A stretch of DNA of 50,047 nucleotides from positions 1-50,047 of IMG/VR virus record IMGVR_UViG_3300032893_000070, one strand, 5' to 3'. This DNA comes from a virus. A model generated the notes under the pieces. That model was not told where the DNA came from. It saw only the letters and a program-made list of their open reading frames with translations, and did no database searches. Made by a program: the position numbers and the translations under genes. Below are positions 7,041 through 14,265 of this stretch, piece by piece (the first letter of the stretch is position 1; the number at the start of each line of letters is the position of its first letter).

Positions 7041-8903
7041 TCACGCCATTCCTACGGAGTGCAAAAGATGAGACACGACCCACGCTGCACTTCCGAGGGC
7101 CAAAAGGATGCCATAACCGAACAAAGAGTCGTTTTCGACGAGTGAAAGCTCGTGCTCGATGTCGCTTTCCACCGCCATCTCGATCTCCTCGGCGTTCGCC
7201 GGCCGTCTCATCCACGAAAGCGCCTTCTCCGTCTCATCCAGCACGTCCACCCGGCGCGACGGAAAGGCATCTTTCTCCTGTTGAAGCTCGATCACCGCCT
7301 CAGGTGTAGCATAGATGAGGCCTTGCGCGAAATACCACCCCACAACGGCCCGTATCCGCGCGATCTTGTCGCCCTTGGCGGGCGCTTCATGGAGCGCGAT
7401 GTAGATTTTCCTCCGCTCCTGCTCTTTCTCAAGGAGTTGATAGAGCCCTTTCTGCATCGCGTTGGTCTCAAAGAGCGTTGCCTGAAGCAATCCCGGGAAA
7501 AGCTCCCACGCCTCGAAGATCGCATCGAAGGTTTCGTCCATCGTGAGGTACCCGACCTTGTTCCAGACACGGAAAGCGCGGTTTCCATCGTCCATGAACC
7601 ACACGGCGATGGAAGTCCGGGAGGTCAGAGCCGTCACCTCGCGGTCTTTCGAGGCCGCGTCAGTAGAGATCACCCCCGTTAGGGTCGCGCAATTCAAAGT
7701 TTTCACATCATCCGACAGCTCATCACGATATGATAGAAGAAAGAGATTGCTTCGCTTGTCCTCGAAAAGCTTGCAGGGCTTCACGACGTACTTGGTGAAC
7801 TCATTCAGGCCCGACTTCTGCGGCTTGTTCCAGTACTGGAGGGCTGCCGTCCAGGAGTCGAGCTTCGAAAGCTGCTTCTCATCTATCACCTCGGGGGCGA
7901 GCATCTCGCCTTCTTCCTGCACGAGGCGATAGTAGATGCTCCAAGAGCCTCCGGGGACGGGTCCCACGTCCTCGTCCATGGCCCCGACGACCTCTTTCGC
8001 ATCCTTGACGAACGCCGCGTAGCAGTCATCCTGGGAGTAGCGCGTCCCGACAACCCCGATACGCCCACGCTTTGCGCTCCGCAGGAGCGCCGATAGGTTC
8101 GTGTTCATGTACTTCTTGGCGTTCTCCATCATCACCGTGGCTTGGTATTGCCAGTCCACGGCGTCCAGCCCTATCGGGTCGTCGATATCGAGGTCGGTGA
8201 AGTGGTCTCCTTCTCCAGAGGAAGTGATCCCCGAGGCCTTGATGGTCGGCTCGGCGGCGAACCTCACCCGGTTGGGCATCACGATCACCTCGCCGTTCCA
8301 TTCCTTGGAGTTGGGAACGGGAACGCGCGAGGGAATGGGCGAGCCATCCGGGTACGCCCACCCGGGACCATAGAGAGCGGCGTAGAGGGCATTCGAGTCG
8401 ATCGTTTTCTTGGAAAGATTCTTGAATCCTTCCGCGCGCGAGATGACGGCGTTCACGAGGTTGATCGCAACGCTTGAGTCTCTCGTTGCCATCCAGGTGT
8501 TCGCACCGTGGGAGAAGATCGAAGACTTTCCATGTCCGCGCGGCATGAGGGCAAGCCACCTCGACCCGGGTGCCATGCAGGAGTCGCTCTGCCGCCAGTT
8601 GCACATGTCGAGATTCAGCGTGTCGTTGAGCCACTCGTAGGGGCCGAACGCACCGGCAATCACCTTGAGAAAAAACCACAGGTTGACAAGACCGGCCTGT
8701 CGCATGACGTCCATGGTTTGGCGCGATGAGGTCGTGGGATGGGCAGAGGTGATGTCGGCGTAGAGATCGGTGAGGACCTTCTGGCCGGTAGAGAAGTTGG
8801 GAAAGTCCCACGCCTCGGGATGCGGTCGGATGGCGAAGTGCGAGGGGATCTCGAAGGTGAGGAGAGAGCCGTCGTCGGATGCGATGCGCTTGTAGGTTTT
8901 CAC
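7041..8903 (-). CDS. terL: Terminase large subunit
   Basis: 620 residues. The ATPase half has a Walker A of the MPRGHGKSS type (residues 120-128) and a hydrophobic-Asp-Asp Walker B region (DLDIDDP, 237-243). The second half has an Asp-containing nuclease start (ISTDAASKDRE) and later acidic segments typical of the RNase H-like nuclease. It pumps and cuts concatemeric DNA at the portal. GTG 8903 is chosen because it overlaps the upstream stop (GTGA). The C-terminus ends in a predicted hydrophobic segment (YGILLALGSAAWVVSHLLHS), unusual for a terminase and possibly membrane-associated. Confidence 0.88.
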   Translation of the reverse strand: MKTYKRIASDDGSLLTFEIPSHFAIRPHPEAWDFPNFSTGQKVLTDLYADITSAHPTTSSRQTMDVMRQAGLVNLWFFLKVIAGAFGPYEWLNDTLNLDMCNWRQSDSCMAPGSRWLALMPRGHGKSSIFSHGANTWMATRDSSVAINLVNAVISRAEGFKNLSKKTIDSNALYAALYGPGWAYPDGSPIPSRVPVPNSKEWNGEVIVMPNRVRFAAEPTIKASGITSSGEGDHFTDLDIDDPIGLDAVDWQYQATVMMENAKKYMNTNLSALLRSAKRGRIGVVGTRYSQDDCYAAFVKDAKEVVGAMDEDVGPVPGGSWSIYYRLVQEEGEMLAPEVIDEKQLSKLDSWTAALQYWNKPQKSGLNEFTKYVVKPCKLFEDKRSNLFLLSYRDELSDDVKTLNCATLTGVISTDAASKDREVTALTSRTSIAVWFMDDGNRAFRVWNKVGYLTMDETFDAIFEAWELFPGLLQATLFETNAMQKGLYQLLEKEQERRKIYIALHEAPAKGDKIARIRAVVGWYFAQGLIYATPEAVIELQQEKDAFPSRRVDVLDETEKALSWMRRPANAEEIEMAVESDIEHELSLVENDSLFGYGILLALGSAAWVVSHLLHSVGMA

Positions 8904-9085
8904 CGAAGCGTTGCCAGGTCCTCGGCGCTCACGCGGCCGTTTTTGACATAAGGCTCGCGCCATGCGTAGTTGTGCGCCTGGGCGGTCAGCTTAAAGGCCT
9001 CGGGTGAGAGGTAGAAGGACGGAGGGAAGACGGCGAGGATGGAGCCTCCGACGAGCCGTATCCGGGTCCAGCCGAAGGGAATCAT
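8900..9085 (-). CDS. Small hypothetical protein upstream of terminase
   Basis: 61 residues, not recognised: a hydrophobic first half (MIPFGWTRIRLVGGSILAVF) and a polar tail. ATG 9085 overlaps the previous stop (ATGA) and its own stop overlaps the terminase GTG, so translation is probably coupled across all three. A membrane or DNA-packaging accessory role cannot be decided. Confidence 0.6.
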   Translation of the reverse strand: MIPFGWTRIRLVGGSILAVFPPSFYLSPEAFKLTAQAHNYAWREPYVKNGRVSAEDLATLR

Positions 9086-9249
9086 TTCTTGAACCCCTCG
9101 GCGTTGTATTGCTTCTGGGAGTCTTCCATCCCCGAGAGCTTCATGGGAGAGAAGGACTCGCCACGAGTGGAAGGGCCACGAGTGGAGACCGGGGCTTCGC
9201 CCCGGCGCGGGGGCTTACCTTTCTTCGAGGTCTTTGAGGTCTTCTTCAT
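9082..9249 (-). CDS. Small basic hypothetical protein
   Basis: 55 residues starting MKKTSKTSKKGKPPRRGEAP, with 30% Lys/Arg in the first half. AAGGAG precedes ATG 9249 by 7 bases. It overlaps the 3' end of the upstream gene by 35 bases and the next gene by 4. The charge suggests nucleic-acid binding in packaging; no family recognised. Confidence 0.55.
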   Translation of the reverse strand: MKKTSKTSKKGKPPRRGEAPVSTRGPSTRGESFSPMKLSGMEDSQKQYNAEGFKK

Positions 9250-9691
9250 CGAAAATCTCCTTGGGCTCAAGCCCATTTTCCACAAGCACCCGGGGCGGAA
9301 GGACGGGAGGTCGATTGAGAGGCGAGTCATCGGGAATGAAGGTGAGCCGGGGGTCGGCTCTCGCGGGGGTCACGTCTCGTAGCTTCTCGCTTTCTGTCGT
9401 GGCCCCTGCGATCTTTGCGAGGGAACCCAGGCCGAGGAGAGCGACTTTGAAGATCTCTTCGGAGAGACCGGTCGGGAGTGACTTGGAGGTGTCCTCGGCC
9501 TCGGCGAACTTCATGATGCGGTCGGCCGCAAGGACGCGGGCGCCGGGGTCATCGTCGTCGTCCATGACCTCCTCGTAGGTCCGCATGGCTTTTTCTACGA
9601 GGAAGCGGCTTCGGGCCTTTACGGTCTGTCGGAAATCGGGGTCAGAGAGTGTGGTGAGTTCCTTTCCGTCAATACCGTCGAAGGGATTCAT
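9215..9691 (-). CDS. Possible terminase small subunit
   Basis: 158 residues, helical, with an acidic cluster (EEVMDDDDDPGARVLAADRI) and a KFAEAEDTSKSL stretch. Its second half is Pro-rich. The size and the position just upstream of the large terminase are those expected for the DNA-recognition subunit, but I see no clear helix-turn-helix. Start ATG 9691 overlaps the upstream stop. The function is inferred from context. Confidence 0.55.
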   Translation of the reverse strand: MNPFDGIDGKELTTLSDPDFRQTVKARSRFLVEKAMRTYEEVMDDDDDPGARVLAADRIMKFAEAEDTSKSLPTGLSEEIFKVALLGLGSLAKIAGATTESEKLRDVTPARADPRLTFIPDDSPLNRPPVLPPRVLVENGLEPKEIFDEEDLKDLEER

Positions 9692-9936
9692 AAGACGGGA
9701 CCTTTCAGGGTCTCTCGATCCTTCTCGGGAAGATAGAGAAGATCAAAGAGACGGTTGATTTCGTTCTCCGACATAAGGCGCAAGGCCTGGATCTTTACGT
9801 CATCGAGATCGATGTCAAGGGAGAACTTGCGCTGGGTGACGGCCGTGGAGCCTACCGGCTTGAGATAGAGGGTGAGAGAGCGGTAGCCGTCGCGGCCGAA
9901 GATGCGACGATGGAGGGCCCGAAGGGAATCACTCAT
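9688..9936 (-). CDS. Small hypothetical protein
   Basis: 82 residues, unrecognised; a basic start (MSDSLRALHRRIFGRDGYRS), a beta-like middle and a helical end with LMSENEINRLFDLLYLPEKD. Start ATG 9936 (GAGGAAAAG upstream) overlaps the preceding stop as ATGA. Early member of the packaging operon. Confidence 0.6.
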   Translation of the reverse strand: MSDSLRALHRRIFGRDGYRSLTLYLKPVGSTAVTQRKFSLDIDLDDVKIQALRLMSENEINRLFDLLYLPEKDRETLKGPVL

Positions 9937-10157
9937 GAGGTCTTTTCCTCGCGAAGACGTTCGAGGAAGGATTTGGCCGTCTCGACTTGATTGGAGCCCC
10001 AAGGGGTGCCGCACTTGGAGCAGGTGTAGGTAATGTCGAGGATCGCTTCGGGATAAGGGTCGAGCATGTCGGGGACCTGGATGGTCTTGAAGGAAGGCTT
10101 GGGAAAGTCTTCGGGCTTAAGGGAACAGGAGCACTTCTGGCGAAAGGAGATCCGCAC
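9933..10157 (-). CDS. Small zinc-ribbon-like protein, first gene of the leftward operon
   Basis: 74 residues from GTG 10157, with CSC near the start and a CSKCG pair near the end, so probably a metal-binding fold. GTG is chosen because a promoter lies at 10216-10188 and its transcript would begin near 10181, leaving a short leader with GGAAAGCGGAAAG. Longer readings would extend through the promoter. It is coupled to the next gene by an ATGA overlap. Exact start uncertain. Confidence 0.5.
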   Translation of the reverse strand: MRISFRQKCSCSLKPEDFPKPSFKTIQVPDMLDPYPEAILDITYTCSKCGTPWGSNQVETAKSFLERLREEKTS

Positions 10158-10187
10158 TGGACATCCGGCTTTCCGCTTTCCAAGAGA

Positions 10188-10216
10188 TGTGTAGCACTGA
10201 AATGACCTGGGGTCAA
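10188..10216 (-). promoter_or_regulatory. Leftward promoter of the packaging/structural block
   Basis: On the minus strand: TTGACC (10216-10211), 17-base spacer, TACACA (10193-10188). The arrangement equals the rightward early promoter at 10924 (TTGACC-17-TACACT). It faces the packaging and head genes. Confidence 0.6.
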
Positions 10217-10246
10217 TAGCGGGGTGGTGGCGACGGAGATGTTGTC

Positions 10247-10495
10247 TTACGTCCTGGGGACGATAGCGGGAGGGACATACTCCCCCCGTCGCATGGCCGT
10301 TTCCCATTCGCTCTCCTGCCGGCTCGCATCGCACGCGGGCGCACAGTTCGCGCCAGTGTTCCGCGCCCAAAGCCGGCGCAGCTTCGCGCCCGAGACCCGC
10401 CTCCATGCCCACTCTGTCAGCGCCAGGATGGCCTGCGCCGTCGAACGGCCGTTAGGATCGCCTAACGCGTGTTCGTTTGCATCGTTTCGGTGCAA
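10247..10495 (-). CDS. Doubtful small protein gene
   Basis: 82 codons from a TTG. The product is Trp/Arg-rich (ILALTEWAWRRVSGAKLRR, then ESEWETAMRRGEYVPP) and third positions are mostly G or C, like real genes here, and unlike the AT-rich DNA to its right. Against it: no ribosome binding site at the TTG and no clear promoter. It may start at an internal codon, be a remnant, or not be a gene. Confidence 0.35.
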   Translation of the reverse strand: MHRNDANEHALGDPNGRSTAQAILALTEWAWRRVSGAKLRRLWARNTGANCAPACDASRQESEWETAMRRGEYVPPAIVPRT

Positions 10496-10499
10496 GGAA

Positions 10500-10923
10500 T
10501 GGACACAAATGATGCACTACGTTAACCGATTTGTGAAATCAAAACCTTTCGCACGTTCTCATGACTTTCTCGTAAATCACGCGAACATCATAACTCCATA
10601 CTACATAACTACATACTACTACTTTACTACTACTTTTCTCTACTTTTCGCGTAATTCTCGTATCCTCGGCACTTTATATAACACGGGTTTGGAGATATTG
10701 GACTATATTGCCCCCTTAAACGTTCGCGATGAGAAAACGCGAAAAGCACCCTTTTTGCCTGTGCATAACTATCGCAAATCACGCCCCCACGTGACTTACA
10801 GCGTTCGCGTTGAAAACCGCGAATTTCGCGCGAACGCGCGAATTTTTTCCCTCCCCACTACACAAGCGTGTAGGAAGATAAATGTCTTTTAGACAAAAAT
10901 CTCATCTTTTTTTCGATAGGTGA
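10500..10923. promoter_or_regulatory. AT-rich divergent control region with CGCGAA/TTCGCG cluster
   Basis: About 420 bases without a convincing gene between the two divergent blocks. The left part has CACAAAT...ATTTGTG arms (10505 onward) and a run of short ACTACT/CATACTAC units (about 10590-10640). The right part (about 10640-10845) holds roughly eight copies of TTCGCG or its complement CGCGAA, including the palindrome TTCGCGCGAA near 10823. Low GC with clustered repeats is what replication origins or repressor-binding regions look like. Which one it is cannot be decided by reading. Confidence 0.45.
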
Positions 10924-10952
10924 TTGACCGCTCTTTTCGTCTCCGATACACT
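10924..10952 (+). promoter_or_regulatory. Rightward early promoter
   Basis: TTGACC (10924-10929), 17-base spacer, TACACT (10947-10952). It is the only good promoter upstream of the first early gene at 11011. The predicted start, near 10959, is just before a perfect inverted repeat. Confidence 0.65.
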
Positions 10953-10962
10953 CTCTCTTGAA

Positions 10963-10983
10963 AACAAACACGTTGTGTTTGTT
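10963..10983. promoter_or_regulatory. Perfect 9-bp inverted repeat just after the early promoter
   Basis: AACAAACAC, loop GTT, GTGTTTGTT. At about +4 to +24 of the transcript it could be an operator for a dimeric repressor or a 5' RNA hairpin. No T-run follows, so it is not a terminator. Confidence 0.5.
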
Positions 10984-11010
10984 CCATCCTTTCCCTCGGA
11001 GGTTTAAGAA

Positions 11011-11205
11011 ATGACGATGAACGAAACGGTACAGGGTTCTTACCGGAGGGAATTGTCCCTCTTGGCGCAGTGGATCCGGGGCGGGTTCGGAGAGTGCGAG
11101 GGTCAGAGCATTCCCGAAATGATTCTTGCGCTTGCCAAAGATTACAACAAGACGGCCGAGACGGTTTACGTTGACTTGCTGGCGCTGGGAGTCGCGTGGA
11201 AATGA
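11011..11205 (+). CDS. First early gene, small hypothetical protein
   Basis: 64 residues, unrecognised, mostly helical (YRRELSLLAQWIRGGFG, EMILALAKDYNKTAETVYVD). TCGGAGGTTTAAGAA precedes the ATG. As the first product from the early promoter it may be a host-takeover protein, by position only. It ends ATGA-coupled to the next gene. Confidence 0.65.
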   Translation: MTMNETVQGSYRRELSLLAQWIRGGFGECEGQSIPEMILALAKDYNKTAETVYVDLLALGVAWK

Positions 11206-11387
11206 CCGACACCCCGATCACTCGCGTCATGGTCGCAAAACCCTCCGGCGCAATCCTTCACATCTCCGATCTCTCCGAACCCATCTCCCGGAACGAATTG
11301 AGGGCAACGTTCCTATCGTTGCACCTCCCTCGTGCCTTCACCACGCACGTTGACGAGCGCGGCACGGCCCTCGTAACCCTTCTATAG
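11202..11387 (+). CDS. Small hypothetical early protein
   Basis: 61 residues, unrecognised, alpha/beta (VMVAKPSGAILHISDL ... VDERGTALVTLL). ATG 11202 overlaps the previous stop; an in-frame GTG at 11196 is less likely. Confidence 0.6.
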   Translation: MTDTPITRVMVAKPSGAILHISDLSEPISRNELRATFLSLHLPRAFTTHVDERGTALVTLL

Positions 11388-11399
11388 AAAGGAAAAGCA

Positions 11400-11600
11400 A
11401 TGGCAACCAAGCAGTGTGAACTTTGCGGCGCTGAACTCCCCACCCCACCGAATGATGGCTTCATTCTGTACAACTACCCCGGGGCTCACACGCATGATCG
11501 AACCGCCCGCAAGGTAGTCTGCCCCTCATGCATCGCAAGCGGTGTTGCCCTCGGGCGCTACATTCGCGTATCGAATTTCGCATTCGAGCGGACCGAATAG
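11400..11600 (+). CDS. Small zinc-ribbon protein
   Basis: 66 residues with two Cys pairs, CELCG at residues 6-10 and CPSC near residue 42, a typical zinc ribbon. AGAAAGGAAAAG precedes the ATG. Function unknown; one of several small Cys-pair proteins in the early block. Confidence 0.65.
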   Translation: MATKQCELCGAELPTPPNDGFILYNYPGAHTHDRTARKVVCPSCIASGVALGRYIRVSNFAFERTE

Positions 11601-11665
11601 AAAGGATGGCGGAAAATCTTCCCCTATCCAAAGCGCTCACCGACGCACAAAGCGAATAGGCCGAA

Positions 11666-11705
11666 ACGGCGCGTACCCACGCGCCGTCAGCCGGTGTTAC
11701 CGGCT
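11666..11705 (+). ncRNA. Twin hairpins in an intergenic leader
   Basis: Two adjacent perfect hairpins: ACGGCGCGT-ACCC-ACGCGCCGT (11666-11687) and AGCCGGT-GTT-ACCGGCT (11689-11705). They lie in the 139-base gap 11601-11739 and are followed by a leader ORF, not by a T-run. Probably an RNA processing or stability element of the early transcript, or part of an attenuator. Confidence 0.5.
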
Positions 11706-11739
11706 CTGAAGAGGCCTTAGAGAATCGGAGGTTTAAACC

Positions 11740-11784
11740 ATGACGTATGAAATGAAAGGCAAGGAGGACATATGTACACTCTGA
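11740..11784 (+). CDS. 14-residue leader peptide
   Basis: MTYEMKGKEDICTL. It has a strong ribosome binding site (TCGGAGGTTTAA) and its end overlaps the ATG of the next gene (11772) by 13 bases in another frame, so it probably couples or tunes that gene's translation. The next gene also has its own GGAGG inside this ORF. Confidence 0.45.
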   Translation: MTYEMKGKEDICTL

Positions 11785-12041
11785 CTCTCACCGAATCCGA
11801 ACGCGAGGCCTTTGATTGGGTGGGCAATCGCTATTCCAACGGAAATGCGATGGCAAAGCTCATTTGTGAAGGATTGCCTATTGACACAGAATGGGGAGAC
11901 AAAGGCGATATCACTTTCAACATCCCCGAAAGCGCTGCATGGGCCATCGCCGAACTTGCTAAAGAAGATGACGAAAGCTTCCCTTGTTTCTCCGAAGATC
12001 TCACCCTGAAAATGCTTTCCTTCCTCGAAAGGATCGTGTGA
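11772..12041 (+). CDS. Small acidic hypothetical protein
   Basis: 89 residues, acidic, unrecognised: a helical start (TLTESEREAFDWVGNRY), beta middle (GDITFNIPES) and helical end. AAGGAGGACAT precedes the ATG. Overlaps a leader peptide at its start. Confidence 0.65.
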   Translation: MYTLTLTESEREAFDWVGNRYSNGNAMAKLICEGLPIDTEWGDKGDITFNIPESAAWAIAELAKEDDESFPCFSEDLTLKMLSFLERIV

Positions 12042-12042
12042 T

Positions 12043-12438
12043 ATGACGTGGCTTGCATTTCTCTACACCCTTTCACTCGGCACCATGCACTACCAGCTCG
12101 CTACGCAAGACAGCGCATCTCTATCCGCCTACATGACGCCCCCGGGAACCTTCACCACGAACCTTTCCGCCGAGCTTGTCATCGCCGGGCTCGCATTCCT
12201 TCGTGGTTCCGTAGAAACCTGGGAAACATCCAACGGTCAAGGCCTTTTCAACCCTTCTCAATCCTTCTACACCGTGACCGTCGGCATCCGTTCCCACGGT
12301 ATCGAACTCGGCTATGTCCATGAGTGCGACCATATGACTCTCTCCTCATTCCTCTGGCCCGACAGCGGCTTTATGTCAAACCGGGACAGCGTTTATCTCA
12401 AGTTCTCTGGCTCCGTGGATCTATGGAAAGAGAAATAG
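12043..12438 (+). CDS. Hypothetical early protein
   Basis: 131 residues, unrecognised. A hydrophobic start (MTWLAFLYTLSLG) is followed by a Ser/Thr-rich, beta-like body. It could be secreted or simply hydrophobic at the N-terminus. The ATG follows the upstream stop by one base (TGATATG), so coupling is likely. Confidence 0.6.
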   Translation: MTWLAFLYTLSLGTMHYQLATQDSASLSAYMTPPGTFTTNLSAELVIAGLAFLRGSVETWETSNGQGLFNPSQSFYTVTVGIRSHGIELGYVHECDHMTLSSFLWPDSGFMSNRDSVYLKFSGSVDLWKEK

Positions 12439-12446
12439 GCTCTCGC

Positions 12447-12463
12447 CGGCGCCGTAGGCGCCG
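12447..12463 (+). ncRNA. Perfect GC hairpin
   Basis: CGGCGCC-GTA-GGCGCCG, followed within 30 bases by GACAG...CTGTC. It fills the 77-base gap before 12516. No T-run, so more likely an RNA processing or stability element than a terminator, like the hairpins at 11666. Confidence 0.4.
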
Positions 12464-12515
12464 TTGTCTTCGACAGTCTAAGGGCTGTCGCAAACCGTTT
12501 CCTTCGGAGGTCCTT

Positions 12516-12773
12516 ATGTTTATCCATTTTCGCCACAAGGCAACCGGCCGCCTCTACTGGTCCGTCCGCCTCGGCCGTGTCCAGCTCTCCCACAACCCCG
12601 TCTTTACCCCCGCTCTCATTCCGTGGGGCGGAGGCGCCGCCGGCTCCCGCTACCTCTACTTCTTGCGCTTCTGCCTTGACATCCGACCCAAGACGCGACA
12701 GCCCGAAGATCCGCGACACTCCGCCGTGGATTCTCCCCTTGCGCCCAACGACGGCTGGAGGGTAGAAGAGTGA
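12516..12773 (+). CDS. Small hypothetical protein
   Basis: 85 residues, unrecognised, basic and Pro-rich (MFIHFRHKATGRLYWSVRLG). CGGAGGTCCTT precedes ATG 12516. Its stop overlaps a GTG start of the next small gene. Confidence 0.6.
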   Translation: MFIHFRHKATGRLYWSVRLGRVQLSHNPVFTPALIPWGGGAAGSRYLYFLRFCLDIRPKTRQPEDPRHSAVDSPLAPNDGWRVEE

Positions 12774-12931
12774 GAATCACAACCATCAGCGGGAACAACC
12801 CCAAAGCGGTAATCTCGGCAGCCCTGCGCTCTCTTATCAAACGCTACGGGGAGTATCGCGCTGTCTCTGACCCCCTTCTCCTCAAACACCCATGGGTGGT
12901 CCTTCAAATCACACTCTGGAGGCGGTCATGA
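12770..12931 (+). CDS. Small hypothetical protein (GTG start)
   Basis: 53 residues, MRITTISGNNPKAVISAALR and onward, with a helix and a basic C-terminus. The GTG overlaps the upstream stop (GTGA), and its stop overlaps the next ATG (ATGA). The coupling at both ends supports a real gene. Confidence 0.55.
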   Translation: MRITTISGNNPKAVISAALRSLIKRYGEYRAVSDPLLLKHPWVVLQITLWRRS

Positions 12932-13092
12932 AAATCACCTCCAAGCCCTTTCCCATCGCCCCCGGCCGCCGCATCTACGCTTGGTGTCGAAAGGACATGG
13001 GCGAGTCCTTCAACCAGTGGGATACCCATGGCATCTGCCCCGAGTGCTACGCCCGCGAGATGGCAAAGATCGAAGGGAGGAAAACCTCATGA
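12928..13092 (+). CDS. Small Cys-pair protein
   Basis: 54 residues. One Cys (YAWCRKDMG) and a CPECY motif suggest a partial zinc ribbon. ATG 12928 lies in GGAGGCGGTCATG and overlaps the previous stop; it overlaps the methyltransferase-like gene by ATGA. Confidence 0.6.
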   Translation: MKITSKPFPIAPGRRIYAWCRKDMGESFNQWDTHGICPECYAREMAKIEGRKTS

Positions 13093-13712
13093 ACGTCCTC
13101 ATTGCCTGCGAGTACTCCGGCCGTGTCCGAAACGCCTTTGTTCTCAAAGGCCACGACGCAATGTCGTGTGATCTCCTCGCCAGCGAAACCGAACGCCCCG
13201 ACGGATGGGACGGGCACTATCAGGGAGACGTAAGGGATCTCCTTTCCGACAAGTCCTACTCTTTCGATCTCATGATCGCCCACCCCCCGTGTACGTACCT
13301 GTGCAACTCCGGCGTCCGGTGGCTTGCCCCGGGAGGAAAGCTGGACCCTTCCCGTCACAAGCTCATGATGAAAGCCTGCGACTTCTTTGCCCTTCTCTAC
13401 TGGACCGACATTCCCCGCATCGCCATCGAAAATCCCGTCATGCACAACTACGCCCGGGACTACCTGTGGTCCGCGTGGAAGGTCCCCACCTTCACTCAAT
13501 CCATCCAGCCGTGGCAATTCGGCCACGGGGAAACCAAGCGTACCTGCCTGTGGCTCCGTGGACTTCCCCCTCTCACCCCGACGTGCATCGTCAAGGGCCG
13601 AGAAGCCCGTGTCCATCGCATGTCACCCGGCCCCGACCGGTGGAAGGAACGCTCGCGGACCTACCAAGGCATCGCCGATGCGATGGCCTCGCAGTGGGGA
13701 GGAAAGTCATGA
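13089..13712 (+). CDS. C5-cytosine DNA methyltransferase-like protein
   Basis: 207 residues. It has a glycine-containing start (MNVLIACEYSGRVRNAF), a PPC catalytic-type motif (HPPCTYL, residues 65-71) and an ENP segment (IAIENP, 112-116) in the place of the ENV motif. These match the short phage C5-methyltransferase-like family. It would methylate cytosine in DNA, perhaps to evade restriction. It is shorter than typical Dcm-type enzymes and lacks an obvious target-recognition domain, so specificity and activity are uncertain. No matching restriction enzyme was seen. Confidence 0.7.
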   Translation: MNVLIACEYSGRVRNAFVLKGHDAMSCDLLASETERPDGWDGHYQGDVRDLLSDKSYSFDLMIAHPPCTYLCNSGVRWLAPGGKLDPSRHKLMMKACDFFALLYWTDIPRIAIENPVMHNYARDYLWSAWKVPTFTQSIQPWQFGHGETKRTCLWLRGLPPLTPTCIVKGREARVHRMSPGPDRWKERSRTYQGIADAMASQWGGKS

Positions 13713-13978
13713 CCACCGCCGTCTATCGCCTCCCCATGTCCGCGACGGTCTCGCGCGATTCCCTCGTCTGTCATCTCTCCTCGATCTCGTCCCAGGACGC
13801 GATAGAGCGTCTCTCCCGTGCCGGCGTCCTTGCCATCGAAGGTCCCGAGGAGAACTCGATCCTTCTCCTTGGCTTCCACCGTGAGATCCGAAAGCTCCTT
13901 GCCTTCTGGCGAAACCCTCGCCTCTACACCGACGACATCTCTCTCACCATAGCCAAACTAAGGAGGCTTTCCGCATGA
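13709..13978 (+). CDS. Small hypothetical protein
   Basis: 89 residues, unrecognised. SSISSQDAIERLSRAGVLAI and the following segment could be a winged-helix-like fold, but I cannot support it. ATG 13709 overlaps the methyltransferase-like stop (ATGA). Confidence 0.6.
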   Translation: MTTAVYRLPMSATVSRDSLVCHLSSISSQDAIERLSRAGVLAIEGPEENSILLLGFHREIRKLLAFWRNPRLYTDDISLTIAKLRRLSA

Positions 13979-14265
13979 AAAAGCGCAAAGTGTTTTGCGA
14001 GCACTGTCGGTGGTACCGCATTGATGTCGAAGGAGGGATGGACTGGTTTCTCTTCTTCGATTGCGACTCACCGAAAAACCGATTCAAGGAGAAAGACACC
14101 TATTCCCACCCGGGCGGATTCAAACGAGAGAAGCCCGAAGTTCTCAACGCTGCGAATGACTGCCCGCTCTACCAAGCCGCAAGCGCAGTCGCAGTCGAGT
14201 GGTCAAGAGGAAAGTTCGCGGGCCCCGCGAACTACTACACGCTTTTTGAAAAGGAGAACGCATGA
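13975..14265 (+). CDS. Small Cys-containing protein
   Basis: 96 residues with CEHC near the start (residues 8-11) and further Cys at FDCDSP and NDCPLY, so a metal site is likely. The family resembles small phage proteins with CxxCxW beginnings; not named. Coupled at both ends by ATGA. Confidence 0.65.
   Translation: MKKRKVFCEHCRWYRIDVEGGMDWFLFFDCDSPKNRFKEKDTYSHPGGFKREKPEVLNAANDCPLYQAASAVAVEWSRGKFAGPANYYTLFEKENA

Noticed and set aside
10224-10892. A 222-codon plus-strand ORF in the divergent region
   Set aside because: Runs through AT-rich repeats and the CGCGAA cluster, product low-complexity (YYITTYYYF), no ribosome binding site.
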